From Achromobacter xylosoxidans (lineage in GTDB: Bacteria > Pseudomonadota > Gammaproteobacteria > Burkholderiales > Burkholderiaceae_B), in contig NZ_LN831029.1 in the NCBI RefSeq assembly GCF_001457475.1, forward strand, positions 4,650,001-4,714,000: a stretch of 64,000 bases of DNA, given 5' to 3'. Made by a program: the position numbers and the translations under genes. Below the pieces are notes generated by a model. It saw only the letters and a list, made by a program, of their open reading frames with translations. It made no database searches and was not told the origin of the DNA. Numbering within the stretch: position 1 is the stretch's first letter; each line of letters starts with the position of its first letter. Positions 23,995-31,842 of this stretch are shown in pieces.

Positions 23995-26619
23995 CTACCC
24001 GCCCGAATCCGGCTTGAAGTCCATCGCCTTCATGGCTGCGCCCAGCGCCTGCGGCGTGTAGTCGTCCCAGGGCGCGTCGCCGACATCCAGGCGCGTGTGG
24101 ATGTTGGCGATGGTCCACTGGTCGCTGGCCCGGACCTCGTCCAGCTCGTCCCAGGCCAGCGGCACCGACACGCCCATGCCCGGCCGCGCGCGCGCCGACC
24201 AGGCTGCCACCGTCGTGGCGCCGAAGCCGTTGCGCAGGTAGTCGGCGAAGATCCTGCCGACGCGGTTCTTCGGCCCGCTCTTGGCCACGAACACCTGCGG
24301 CAGCGTGCGCGCCAGGTGTTGCACGATGGCCTGCGAGAACGCCTTGACGGTGTCCCAGTCGTATTGCCGACGCAGCGGCACCACCACGTGCAGGCCCTTG
24401 CCGCCGCTGGTCTTGAGCCAGCTGCGCAAACCGATTTCGCGCAGCATCACGTGGACCAGCCGCGCCGCCTGCTGCATCGACGGCCAGGCCACGCCCTCGC
24501 CCGGGTCCAGGTCGAACAGCATGCGGTCGGGCTTGTCGATCGCGCTTTTCACCGCGTTCCAGGTGTGGAACTCGACCACGTTCATCTGCGCCGCCGACAT
24601 GATCGCCTGCGGCGTCGGGACCTCCATCAAGGGCGGATGATCCGGGTCCAGTTCCTGCGGCAGCGGCCGCACGCCCGGCATCGGCGCCTCCAGGTGCTTC
24701 TGGAAAAAGAACTCGCCCTTCAGGCCGGACGGGGCGCGCAGAAAGGAAACGGGCCGGTCCTTCAGGTGCCGCAGCAGCAGCGGCGCCACCAGCCCGTCGT
24801 AACGCGCCAGGTCCAGCTTGGTCAGCCCCGTGGACGGATCGATGATGCGTTCCGGGTGGGTCAGCTTGCCGGCGCCTGGCTTGGCCTTGCCCGCCTTGGC
24901 TTTGCCAGTCCTGGCGTTGCCGGGCTTGGCTTTGCCTGTCTTGGCGTTGCCGGTCTTGCCGGCCGCATTGTCGGACTGCATCGTATCGGCCCCCATCGCC
25001 GCCTCCCTGGTGATCGCGCGCGCCGGTTTGTCGGTGCGCAAGCCGCGGAACACGGGGTGGCGCACATGCCCCGAAGCGGTCCATTCGCCGAACGACACTT
25101 CCGCCACCAGCTCGGGACGCACCCAATGGACGCCGCGGCCAATGCCGGCCGCCTTGACGGCGGGCCGCTCCGTTTCCAGGGCGCTCAGGCGGCGTTGCAG
25201 CGCCGCCAGGCCCATGTCGTCAAAGCCGGTGCCGACCTTGCCGGCGTAGACCAGCCCGCCGTCCTCGTCGTGGTACGCCAGCAGCAGCGCGCCCAGCCCC
25301 ACCCGCGCGCCCTTGGGATCGGTATAGCCGGCAATGACGAATTCCTGCCGGCGGGCGCACTTGAGCTTGACCCAGCTGTCGCTGCGGCGCGATACGTAGG
25401 GCGCGGACAGGCGCTTGGCGATGATGCCCTCCAGCCCCATCTTGCAGGCCGAGGCCACCAGGTCCGCCGGCGCCGCGTCGAAGGCTTCGCTAAAGCGCAG
25501 CGGATCGCCGCCGGCGGCCTCCATCACCCGCGCCAGCACCGCGCGGCGCACGCGCAGCGGCTCCTGGCGCAGGTCGCGGCCGGTGACGTAGGGCAGGTCG
25601 AACGCGTAGAACAGGATGCCGTCGGTGCGTTCGCCGTCGAAGGCATTCTGCAGCGCCTGGAAGCTGGGCGCGCCGTTGTCGGCCAGCATCACGATCTCGC
25701 CGTCGATCCAGGCGTCGGGCAGCGGCAGGCGCTGCAGCGCCCGCGCCAGGTGCGGCAGCTTCGGCCCCCAGTCGTGGCCGTTGCGCGTGTACAGGCGCAC
25801 CTGGCCGTCCCGCAGCCGCGCCAGCAGACGGTAGCCGTCGAACTTCATCTCGTAGATCCAGTCATCGCCGGCCTGGCGCGGCACGCCTTCCACCAGCGTG
25901 GCCAATTGCGGCTTGAGCAGCTCCGGCAAGGGCGCCGCCTCGCCCGGCAGGCCCGCTGCCCCGGCGTCCGACGACGGCGGCGCGGACGATGACGGCGATG
26001 CTGACGGCGATGCGGCCGCATCCGGCCGCGCCCCGGGCGCCGCGGCGGGCACGGCCCGCGCGCCCGTCCGCGGCGGCGTGGCCACGCTGTCGGGCTGCTC
26101 GTCCACCACGCTGAATTCGCTTTCGGCGCGGGCGTGTTCGTCGCGGTCCTTGACCAGCAGCCAGGGCGGCTGCTTTTCCGACTCGCGGCCCTTCATGCGG
26201 ATCAGCGCCCAGCGTCCGCGCATCTTGACGCCATGCAGGTCGAACTTGAGATGGCCGCGCCGGTAGCCGTCGGCCGGATCGCCCACCGGCGCCCAGGTGC
26301 CCCGGTCCCAGATGATCACCTTGCCGGCGCCGTACTGGCCCTTGGGGATCTCGCCCTCGAAACGGTTGTAGGCGATCGGGTGGTCCTCCACCTGCACGGC
26401 CATGCGCTTGACCGACGGGTCGTAGCTGGGCCCCTTGGGCACGGCCCAGCTCTTCATGGCGCCATCCAGTTCCAGCCGGAAGTCGTAGTGCAGGCGGCTG
26501 GCCCAGTGCTTCTGGATCACGAAGGCGCGCGCCGCCTCGTTGGCCTGGCCGCCTTCGGCCGGCTCCGACGTCACATTGAAATTGCGCTTGGCGCGGTATT
26601 TCGCCAGGGTATCGGCCAT
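23995..26619 (-). CDS. ligD: ATP-dependent DNA ligase D (NHEJ)
   Basis: 874-residue multidomain NHEJ enzyme in the order phosphoesterase-ligase-polymerase. PE domain, residues about 10-170: HWASRLHYDFRLELDG and EDHPIAYNRFEG. Ligase domain, residues about 240-540, with the adenylated K259 in EMKFDGYR. Polymerase/primase domain, residues about 590-874, with DLDPGEGVAW. The two linkers are low-complexity: Ala/Pro/Ser-rich after PE and a Lys-Ala-Gly repeat before POL. The ATG lies two codons inside a possible GTG start (26625) that would overlap the ku stop as GTGA. The gene forms an operon with ku. Confidence 0.94.
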   Translation of the reverse strand: MADTLAKYRAKRNFNVTSEPAEGGQANEAARAFVIQKHWASRLHYDFRLELDGAMKSWAVPKGPSYDPSVKRMAVQVEDHPIAYNRFEGEIPKGQYGAGKVIIWDRGTWAPVGDPADGYRRGHLKFDLHGVKMRGRWALIRMKGRESEKQPPWLLVKDRDEHARAESEFSVVDEQPDSVATPPRTGARAVPAAAPGARPDAAASPSASPSSSAPPSSDAGAAGLPGEAAPLPELLKPQLATLVEGVPRQAGDDWIYEMKFDGYRLLARLRDGQVRLYTRNGHDWGPKLPHLARALQRLPLPDAWIDGEIVMLADNGAPSFQALQNAFDGERTDGILFYAFDLPYVTGRDLRQEPLRVRRAVLARVMEAAGGDPLRFSEAFDAAPADLVASACKMGLEGIIAKRLSAPYVSRRSDSWVKLKCARRQEFVIAGYTDPKGARVGLGALLLAYHDEDGGLVYAGKVGTGFDDMGLAALQRRLSALETERPAVKAAGIGRGVHWVRPELVAEVSFGEWTASGHVRHPVFRGLRTDKPARAITREAAMGADTMQSDNAAGKTGNAKTGKAKPGNARTGKAKAGKAKPGAGKLTHPERIIDPSTGLTKLDLARYDGLVAPLLLRHLKDRPVSFLRAPSGLKGEFFFQKHLEAPMPGVRPLPQELDPDHPPLMEVPTPQAIMSAAQMNVVEFHTWNAVKSAIDKPDRMLFDLDPGEGVAWPSMQQAARLVHVMLREIGLRSWLKTSGGKGLHVVVPLRRQYDWDTVKAFSQAIVQHLARTLPQVFVAKSGPKNRVGRIFADYLRNGFGATTVAAWSARARPGMGVSVPLAWDELDEVRASDQWTIANIHTRLDVGDAPWDDYTPQALGAAMKAMDFKPDSGG
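24884..24958 (-). repeat. Tandem repeat encoding the LigD linker
   Basis: Two 30-base units (24899-24928 and 24929-24958) differ at three positions, and a 15-base half unit (24884-24898) precedes them. In frame they encode a Lys-Ala-Lys/Gly-rich linker (units like AKTGKAKPGNA) between the ligase and polymerase domains. The 15-base periodicity keeps the frame, so slippage would change the linker length in 5-residue steps. Confidence 0.7.
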
Positions 26620-26621
26620 GG

Positions 26622-27575
26622 TCACGCCGCCTTGCGGGTCTTGGCCGCCTTGGCGCCGGCCGCTTTCTTCTTCGCCGGCCGGGCGGCTGCCTTCTTCGCG
26701 GTCTTCTTCGCCGCGGCCTTGCCCTTGGCCGTCGCATTGCCCGTTCCATTCCCCGCCCCGTTCGCGGCCTTCCCGGACGAGCGTCCCTTCAGGCTGCGTT
26801 GCAGCAGTTCGGTCAGGTCGATGACATTATCGGCATAGGCGGGCGTTTCCTCCTGCGGCTCGATCACCGTCTCGGTCTTGCCGGCCTTGACCTTGCGGGC
26901 CACCAGGTCCATGACCGCGGCCTTGAATTCGTCCTTGTACTGTTCCGGATCCCACTGGCCCGACATGTCGTCCACCAGCATGCGCGCCATCTTCAGCTCG
27001 CTGGCGCTGGGCGCTGAGGCCTTGGCGCCCGCCTTGGGCAGGTCCAGGTCCTCGGTGGACTTGACCTCGTCGCCCCAGCGCATCAGGTTCAGCACCAGCG
27101 CATCGCCCGACGGAATGAGCGCGGCCAGGTGCTGCTTGGTCTGGATCACCACCTTGGCGATGCCGATCTTGCCGGCCTTGGCCAGCGTGTCGCGCAGCAA
27201 GGCATACACCTTCTGGCCCTTGTTGATCGGCGCCACGTAATAGGGCCGCTCCAGGTACACGAACGACACCTCGCCGGCATCCACGAACTGCTGGATCTCG
27301 ATGGTCTGCGTGGTGCGCGGGTAGGCCTCGGCGATCTCGTCCGGGGAAATGATGACGTACTGGCCGTCCTCGTACTCCACGCCCTTGACGATATTGTCCT
27401 TGTCGATTTCCTTGCCGGTGCGCTTGTTGATGCGCTTGTAGCCGACCGGGTCCATCGAACGCTTGTCGAGCCAGTCGAAATCCACGCCCGATTCAGTCGT
27501 CGCCGTGTGCAGCCCCACCGGGATATGCACCAGCCCGAATGAAATCGCCCCTTTCCAGATGGTTCGCGTCGCCAT
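26622..27575 (-). CDS. ku: Non-homologous end joining protein Ku
   Basis: 317-residue bacterial Ku that forms a ring-shaped homodimer on DNA ends and recruits LigD. The N-terminus MATRTIWKGAISFGLVHIPVGL and the bridge and core sequence through YADNVIDLTELLQRSLKG are typical. After about residue 270 it has a long lysine/alanine-rich tail (AAKKTAKKAAARPAKKKAAG), known in many proteobacterial Ku proteins as a DNA-binding extension. ATG 27575 has GGGAG nine bases upstream. The stop is two bases before the ligD ATG, so the two are co-transcribed. The open frame upstream of 27575 is not Ku sequence. Confidence 0.95.
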   Translation of the reverse strand: MATRTIWKGAISFGLVHIPVGLHTATTESGVDFDWLDKRSMDPVGYKRINKRTGKEIDKDNIVKGVEYEDGQYVIISPDEIAEAYPRTTQTIEIQQFVDAGEVSFVYLERPYYVAPINKGQKVYALLRDTLAKAGKIGIAKVVIQTKQHLAALIPSGDALVLNLMRWGDEVKSTEDLDLPKAGAKASAPSASELKMARMLVDDMSGQWDPEQYKDEFKAAVMDLVARKVKAGKTETVIEPQEETPAYADNVIDLTELLQRSLKGRSSGKAANGAGNGTGNATAKGKAAAKKTAKKAAARPAKKKAAGAKAAKTRKAA

Positions 27576-27690
27576 GATGCCGCTCTCCCGCGGGGCGTCA
27601 TTGCCGCCCCGTCCACTGTATCGGTTGACCGCCTGCATGCCAGGGATCGTGGCTGCCGCGCACGCCCCAGGCACCAGCATAAGCCAGCTT

Positions 27691-27755
27691 CGCAGCAATT
27701 GGCGTGCCCGCGCGGCATTGGCCCGGCCGGCCTCGCCGGCACGCCAATTGCTGCG
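27691..27755. repeat. 18-bp perfect inverted repeat in the ku/pncC divergent gap
   Basis: The arms CGCAGCAATTGGCGTGCC (27691-27708) and its exact reverse complement (27738-27755) are separated by 29 bases. They lie between the divergent ku and pncC-like genes, with the right arm ending 30 bases before the pncC ATG. No transposase, target duplication or second copy is visible in the window. It may be an extended operator or an RNA hairpin in the pncC leader. Confidence 0.6.
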
Positions 27756-27785
27756 CCCGCCGGCATCCCCTGTGGAAGCCTGCGG

Positions 27786-28304
27786 ATGAACACCATCGAG
27801 CGCGTCGCCCTGTTCATGCACGAACACCAATTGACCCTGGTCACGGCCGAGTCCTGCACCGCCGGGCTGATCGCGGCCACCCTGGCCGACATTCCCGGCG
27901 CGGGCGGCCTGCTCGACTGCGCCTTCGTGGTGTACTCGGTGGCGGCCAAGCGGCGCTGCCTGGGCGTGCCGCAATCGACGCTGGCGCGCCACAACCTCAC
28001 CAGCGAAGCCGTGGCGCGCGACATGGCGCTGGGCGCGGCCCGCAAGAGCCCCGCCAACGTCGCGGTGGCCAACACCGGCGTCACCGATGCCACCGACGAC
28101 CGCATTCCCGCCGGCACGCAGTGCTACGCCTGGGTCTTCAAGACGGGGCCGGCCGACGCCAGCCCCATCGTCTACACCGCGACACGCCAGTTCAGCGGCA
28201 GCCGCAACCAGATCCGCCAGGCCAGCGCCGAATTCGCGCTGCAAGGCATCGTCGAGCACTTCCTGCGGCATCATGCGGCCCGGCCGAAAGGCCGCGGCGC
28301 ATGA
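27786..28304 (+). CDS. pncC: CinA-family nicotinamide-nucleotide amidohydrolase
   Basis: 172-residue CinA C-terminal-domain protein, expected to deamidate NMN to NaMN in the pyridine nucleotide salvage cycle. Family signatures: TAESCTAGLIAATLADIPGA near the N-terminus, then VVYSVAAKRRCLGVP and VANTGVTDATDDRIPAGTQCYAW. The family usually reads GIAGP where this protein has NTGVTDAT, so activity on NMN is less certain. ATG 27786 opens directly into the conserved helix. The gene is divergent from ku and ends 28 bases before the convergent response regulator. Confidence 0.8.
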   Translation: MNTIERVALFMHEHQLTLVTAESCTAGLIAATLADIPGAGGLLDCAFVVYSVAAKRRCLGVPQSTLARHNLTSEAVARDMALGAARKSPANVAVANTGVTDATDDRIPAGTQCYAWVFKTGPADASPIVYTATRQFSGSRNQIRQASAEFALQGIVEHFLRHHAARPKGRGA

Positions 28305-28331
28305 CGGCTGGCCCGGCGCCACGGCCGGCGG

Positions 28332-29627
28332 TCAACGCGCCGCGCGCAGTTTCTTCCACAGGGTCGTGCGCGAAATGCCCAGCTTTTTCGCCGCCTCGCC
28401 CAGGTGCCCGCCGGTTTCGGCGATGGTCCGCTGGATCGCGCGCAGCTCGGCGTCGCCCCGCAACGCCGCCAGGTCCGCCGCCGGCGCCAGGCGACGCTCG
28501 GGGAACAGGTCGCTGGCCGACAGCATGGCGCCGTCCGCCATGACCACCGCGCGGGCGATGCGGTTGCGCAATTCCCGGACGTTGCCGGGCCAATCGTGCG
28601 TGTCCAGCGCATGCAGCGCGTCGGCCGACAGCGTCATGGCGCCCGCTTGCGCCTGTTCATCGAGCAAGGCGCGCGCCAGCGGCGCGATCGCCCCTGGCCG
28701 GGCCCGCAGCGGCGGCAGCGCCAGCCGCGCCACCGCCAACCGGTAATAGAGGTCGGCGCGAAAGCCGCGCCCGGCCACCGCCTGTTCCAGGTCGATGCTG
28801 GCGCTGGCCATGATGCGGCAACCCATCCGCCGGCTGGCCGCGTCGCCCAGCGGCCGGTATTCGCCGTTTTCCAGCACGCGCAGCAACGCGGACTGGGCCC
28901 TGGGGGCAAGCTCGGCCACTTCATCCAGATACAGGGTGCCCTCGGCGGCCTGCTGGAAAAAGCCGTCGCGGGCCGCGCCCGCGCCGCTGAAGGCGCCCTT
29001 GGCGTGGCCGAACAGCAGGCTTTCGGCCAGTTCCTCGGGCACCGAGGCGCAATTGACGGCCACGAACGGCCCCGCCGCGAACGCCGAGCGCGCATGCGCA
29101 TAGCGCGCGGCGCGGTCCTTGCCCGCGCCGGTCTCGCCTTCCAGCAACAACGGCAGGGCGCTGGCCGCCAGGCGCTCGAGCGCGTGGGCCAGCGGGCTTT
29201 CGGGGTCGTCGGGCAGGAAGGGATTATCGCGCACGTCCACCGCCGCGCCATCGGGGTGCGCCGCGATGACGGCACGCATGCGCGCCACCAGCGCATCGGT
29301 ATCGTAGGGCTTGGTCAGGTAGTCGTTGGCGCCCGCCGCCACCAGCCGCACCGCCTGGGCGATGTCGCCATAGGCCGTGGCGAACACCACGGTGGCATGC
29401 GCCAGGTACGGGATCAGGCGCCGGTAGAGATCCTCGCCCGAGCCGTCCGGCAGGCGGATGTCGGCCAGCACGAAAGCCGGCCGCTGGCGCGAGCGGCGGA
29501 ACCATTCCACCGCCTGCGCGCAGCTCTGCACCCATTGCGCCCGCATGCCCTCCAACCGCAAGCGCTGCAGCAGCGCGCCGCCCAGCACCGGGTCATCCTC
29601 GATCAACAACACCTGCGTATCGTTCAC
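28332..29627 (-). CDS. Sigma-54-dependent NtrC-family response regulator
   Basis: 431 residues: receiver domain (1-120) with acidic pocket E10-D11-D12, phospho-acceptor D56 (LADIRLPDGS) and K106; AAA+ domain (about 140-370) with Walker A GETGAGKD (164-171) and the sigma-54 contact loop GAFSGA at 211-216 (Ser for the usual Thr); C-terminal Fis-type helix-turn-helix (GEAAKKLGISRTTLWKKL). The GTG start overlaps the kinase stop as GTGA, so the pair is co-translated. It probably controls the divergent tctBA genes, although no canonical -24/-12 promoter was found there. Confidence 0.9.
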   Translation of the reverse strand: MNDTQVLLIEDDPVLGGALLQRLRLEGMRAQWVQSCAQAVEWFRRSRQRPAFVLADIRLPDGSGEDLYRRLIPYLAHATVVFATAYGDIAQAVRLVAAGANDYLTKPYDTDALVARMRAVIAAHPDGAAVDVRDNPFLPDDPESPLAHALERLAASALPLLLEGETGAGKDRAARYAHARSAFAAGPFVAVNCASVPEELAESLLFGHAKGAFSGAGAARDGFFQQAAEGTLYLDEVAELAPRAQSALLRVLENGEYRPLGDAASRRMGCRIMASASIDLEQAVAGRGFRADLYYRLAVARLALPPLRARPGAIAPLARALLDEQAQAGAMTLSADALHALDTHDWPGNVRELRNRIARAVVMADGAMLSASDLFPERRLAPAADLAALRGDAELRAIQRTIAETGGHLGEAAKKLGISRTTLWKKLRAAR

Positions 29628-31009
29628 AGCGTTTGCCCTTCGCGTGGTAAAGGAATGCGCACGGAAATGCGCGTGTCCTGGCCGCGGCTGCACACCCGCG
29701 CCCGCCCGCCCAGGCCCGCCACCAGGCCGGCGACGATGCCCAGCCCCATGCCGTCGCCGCCCGAGGGCTCGCCGGCCAACGCGGCGCGCGCCTGCGGCGG
29801 CAGGCCCGCGCCGCGGTCGGCCACGTGCAAGGCCAGGGCGCCCGCATGCGCGCGCGCCACGATCCGCACCGGACTCCCGGGTGGCGCGGCCTGCACGGCG
29901 TTGAGCACCAGGTTCAGCAACACCTGCCGCACCGGCCCCGCCGGCAAGGGCAGCGTGTCCGGCCCCATCCCGGCGCAGGCCAGCGACACCTCGACGCCGG
30001 CCCGGCCGGCCTGTGCCGCCACCAGCAGGCGCACGTCTTCCACATCGGCCTGCCGCAAGCGCGCGTCGCCCGGCCGGAAGGTGCGCAGGCTGGCGTCCAC
30101 CACCGCCTGCAGCGCTTCCACGCCGCGATCGATGAATCCCAGCGATTCCTGCCGCACCTCGGCGCGCTCGCCGAACTGCCGCAGGGTCTGCACGGCGGTG
30201 CGCAATCCGCCCAGCGGGTTGCGCACTTCGTGCGCCAGCGCTGCCGACATGCGGCCCAGCACCGCTTCGCGCTCGATGTGGGCGTGCCGCCGCGCCAGGG
30301 CCTCGCGCTCGCGCACGCTCTCGGCCATCCAGTTGTAGGCCGCCAGCAGTTCGCGCAACTCCGGGTCGCGGGTGCGCACGTCCATCGTGCGGGGCCGGTC
30401 CGCGCGCGCCGCCCGCAAAGCCTGGGTCAACGAGATGATGGGGCGCTGCAGGCGCCGCGCCATGCCGTAGCACAGCGCCGCCCCCAGCACGCCGATGGCC
30501 AACCCGACCAGCCCCAGCTCGAGCGCGAGTCCGCGCCGCTGCGACAGGAAATCGCTCACGTCCAGGTTGGCGACCACGGTCCCCAGTTCGGGGCGCGCGC
30601 TGTCCAGCAGCCGCCAGGTCCAGACGCCTTCCGAGCGCAGGCTGACCCGGCTGCCAGGGGTCTCGCGCAGCAGGGCCAGCGGCACCGGTTCGACTTCGGG
30701 ATAGCGCGCCACGTGCGCCAGCATGCGGCCATCGGCGGCCACCACCGCAAGCGTCCGGTCGACCACGCCCAGGTGCGTATCCAGCGCGCGGTTCAACACC
30801 TCCGTCATCTGCTCGCCATCGCCGGCACGCACGGCCGGCAGGATGGCGGCGGACAGGCCATCCAGGTAGACCTGTCCCAGGTTGGAAATCTGCGTGTCGA
30901 ACTGACGCGACAGACCATGCAGCGCCAGCGATATCAACGTGGCGGAGATGGCCAGGAACAACAGGGAAACCGCCAGCGGGATACGCGCGGTGAGCGGCAA
31001 GCGAAACAT
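29624..31009 (-). CDS. Two-component sensor histidine kinase
   Basis: 461 residues. TM1 (about 8-30), a periplasmic sensor region (about 31-160), TM2 (about 161-182), HAMP (about 183-235), then a HisKA domain with H260 in ALAHEVRNPLGGL and an HATPase_c domain (NLVLNAVQAAP, ADRGAGLPP, GMGLGIVAGL). It signals to the overlapping NtrC-type regulator. ATG 31009 begins directly before the first membrane helix; an in-frame start 31 codons upstream lacks family-like sequence. The periplasmic region suggests sensing of an external ligand, possibly the substrate of the divergent tctBA carrier. Confidence 0.9.
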   Translation of the reverse strand: MFRLPLTARIPLAVSLLFLAISATLISLALHGLSRQFDTQISNLGQVYLDGLSAAILPAVRAGDGEQMTEVLNRALDTHLGVVDRTLAVVAADGRMLAHVARYPEVEPVPLALLRETPGSRVSLRSEGVWTWRLLDSARPELGTVVANLDVSDFLSQRRGLALELGLVGLAIGVLGAALCYGMARRLQRPIISLTQALRAARADRPRTMDVRTRDPELRELLAAYNWMAESVREREALARRHAHIEREAVLGRMSAALAHEVRNPLGGLRTAVQTLRQFGERAEVRQESLGFIDRGVEALQAVVDASLRTFRPGDARLRQADVEDVRLLVAAQAGRAGVEVSLACAGMGPDTLPLPAGPVRQVLLNLVLNAVQAAPPGSPVRIVARAHAGALALHVADRGAGLPPQARAALAGEPSGGDGMGLGIVAGLVAGLGGRARVCSRGQDTRISVRIPLPREGQTL

Positions 31010-31143
31010 GATCGACGGCGTCGGACGGCAAAACGAGATTATGCCGTGGCCACAAGGGCCCACCAATGTGCAAGATTTCGCAAGCGCGCCGATGCGCGGC
31101 AAAAAGCGTGCCGCCCTGGTTATTTCGCCGGATTCCGCGACCA

Positions 31144-31184
31144 GATGTTCAGCTTTGTGAACATCGGCGTCTGCGATCGTTCAC
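31144..31184. promoter_or_regulatory. Candidate operator (TGAAC/GTTCA elements) between kinase and tctB
   Basis: GATGTTCA (31144-31151) and TGAACATC (31158-31165) form a perfect inverted repeat with a 6-base spacer, and a further GTTCAC lies at 31179-31184. They lie in the 344-base divergent region between the sensor kinase and tctB, the natural place for a site bound by the NtrC-type regulator. The rest of that region shows no gene and no clear sigma-70 or sigma-54 promoter. Confidence 0.45.
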
Positions 31185-31353
31185 CTTTCCAGACACCCGC
31201 CGCGCCGCGCGCGCCGGACTCATGGTTATCCCGCAATACAGCGGCTGCCGGACGAAAGCAGAATGCAAGCCGTCCTCCTTAAAGTCCCCCGCTCCTTCCG
31301 GCCGCAACAGGCAAGGCCGGCAGGCTGTCATCAACAATAACGGGGAGCACGCC

Positions 31354-31839
31354 ATGGGCAGCACCATATTCTCTAGAAAACGCGATCTGTGGGGAGGCGC
31401 CTTCATCGCCCTCTGCGGCGCGCTGACGATCTTCCAGGCCACCTCCTACAACATCGGCGAACTGGCCCGCATGGGGCCGGGCTACTTCCCGATGCTGGTG
31501 GGCGCCTTCCTCGTGGCGCTGGGCATCCTCATCCCGCTCAGCCCCGACCCCGACGAAATCCAGGAAGAACAGCTCGAAGAACAGCTGCCGCAGCCCACCC
31601 GGCGCGAGCGCCTGCGCGGCATGGCCTGCATCGCGGCCGGCATCGCGCTGTTCATCGTGATCGGCCAGTACCTGGGCTTCCTGCCAGCCACCTTCGCGCT
31701 GGTGTTCGTGTCGGCCCTGGGGGACACCTCCAACACATACAAAAGCGCTGCCATCCTGGCCGCCGCGATGACGCTGTTCGGCGCCATTGTCTTTTCCTGG
31801 GCGCTGCAATTGCAGTTCCCGATGCTGCGCTGGGGTTGA
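31354..31839 (+). CDS. tctB: Tripartite tricarboxylate transporter small membrane subunit (TctB)
   Basis: 161-residue protein with four predicted membrane segments: DLWGGAFIALCGALTIFQA at about 11-30, MLVGAFLVALGILIPL, then two after an acidic, Gln-rich cytoplasmic stretch (EEQLEEQLPQ). The MGPGYFP motif before the second helix is typical of TctB. GGGGAG precedes the ATG by six bases. It forms the 4-TM partner of TctA three bases downstream. The TctC binding protein normally encoded beside it is absent. Confidence 0.88.
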   Translation: MGSTIFSRKRDLWGGAFIALCGALTIFQATSYNIGELARMGPGYFPMLVGAFLVALGILIPLSPDPDEIQEEQLEEQLPQPTRRERLRGMACIAAGIALFIVIGQYLGFLPATFALVFVSALGDTSNTYKSAAILAAAMTLFGAIVFSWALQLQFPMLRWG

Positions 31840-31842
31840 ACC

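Noticed and set aside
31010..31353. Sigma-54 (-24/-12) promoter for tctB
   Set aside because: Candidates such as TGGCCACAAGGGCC and CGGCCGCAACAGGC have wrong GG-to-GC spacing; none fits TGGCAC-N5-TTGC.
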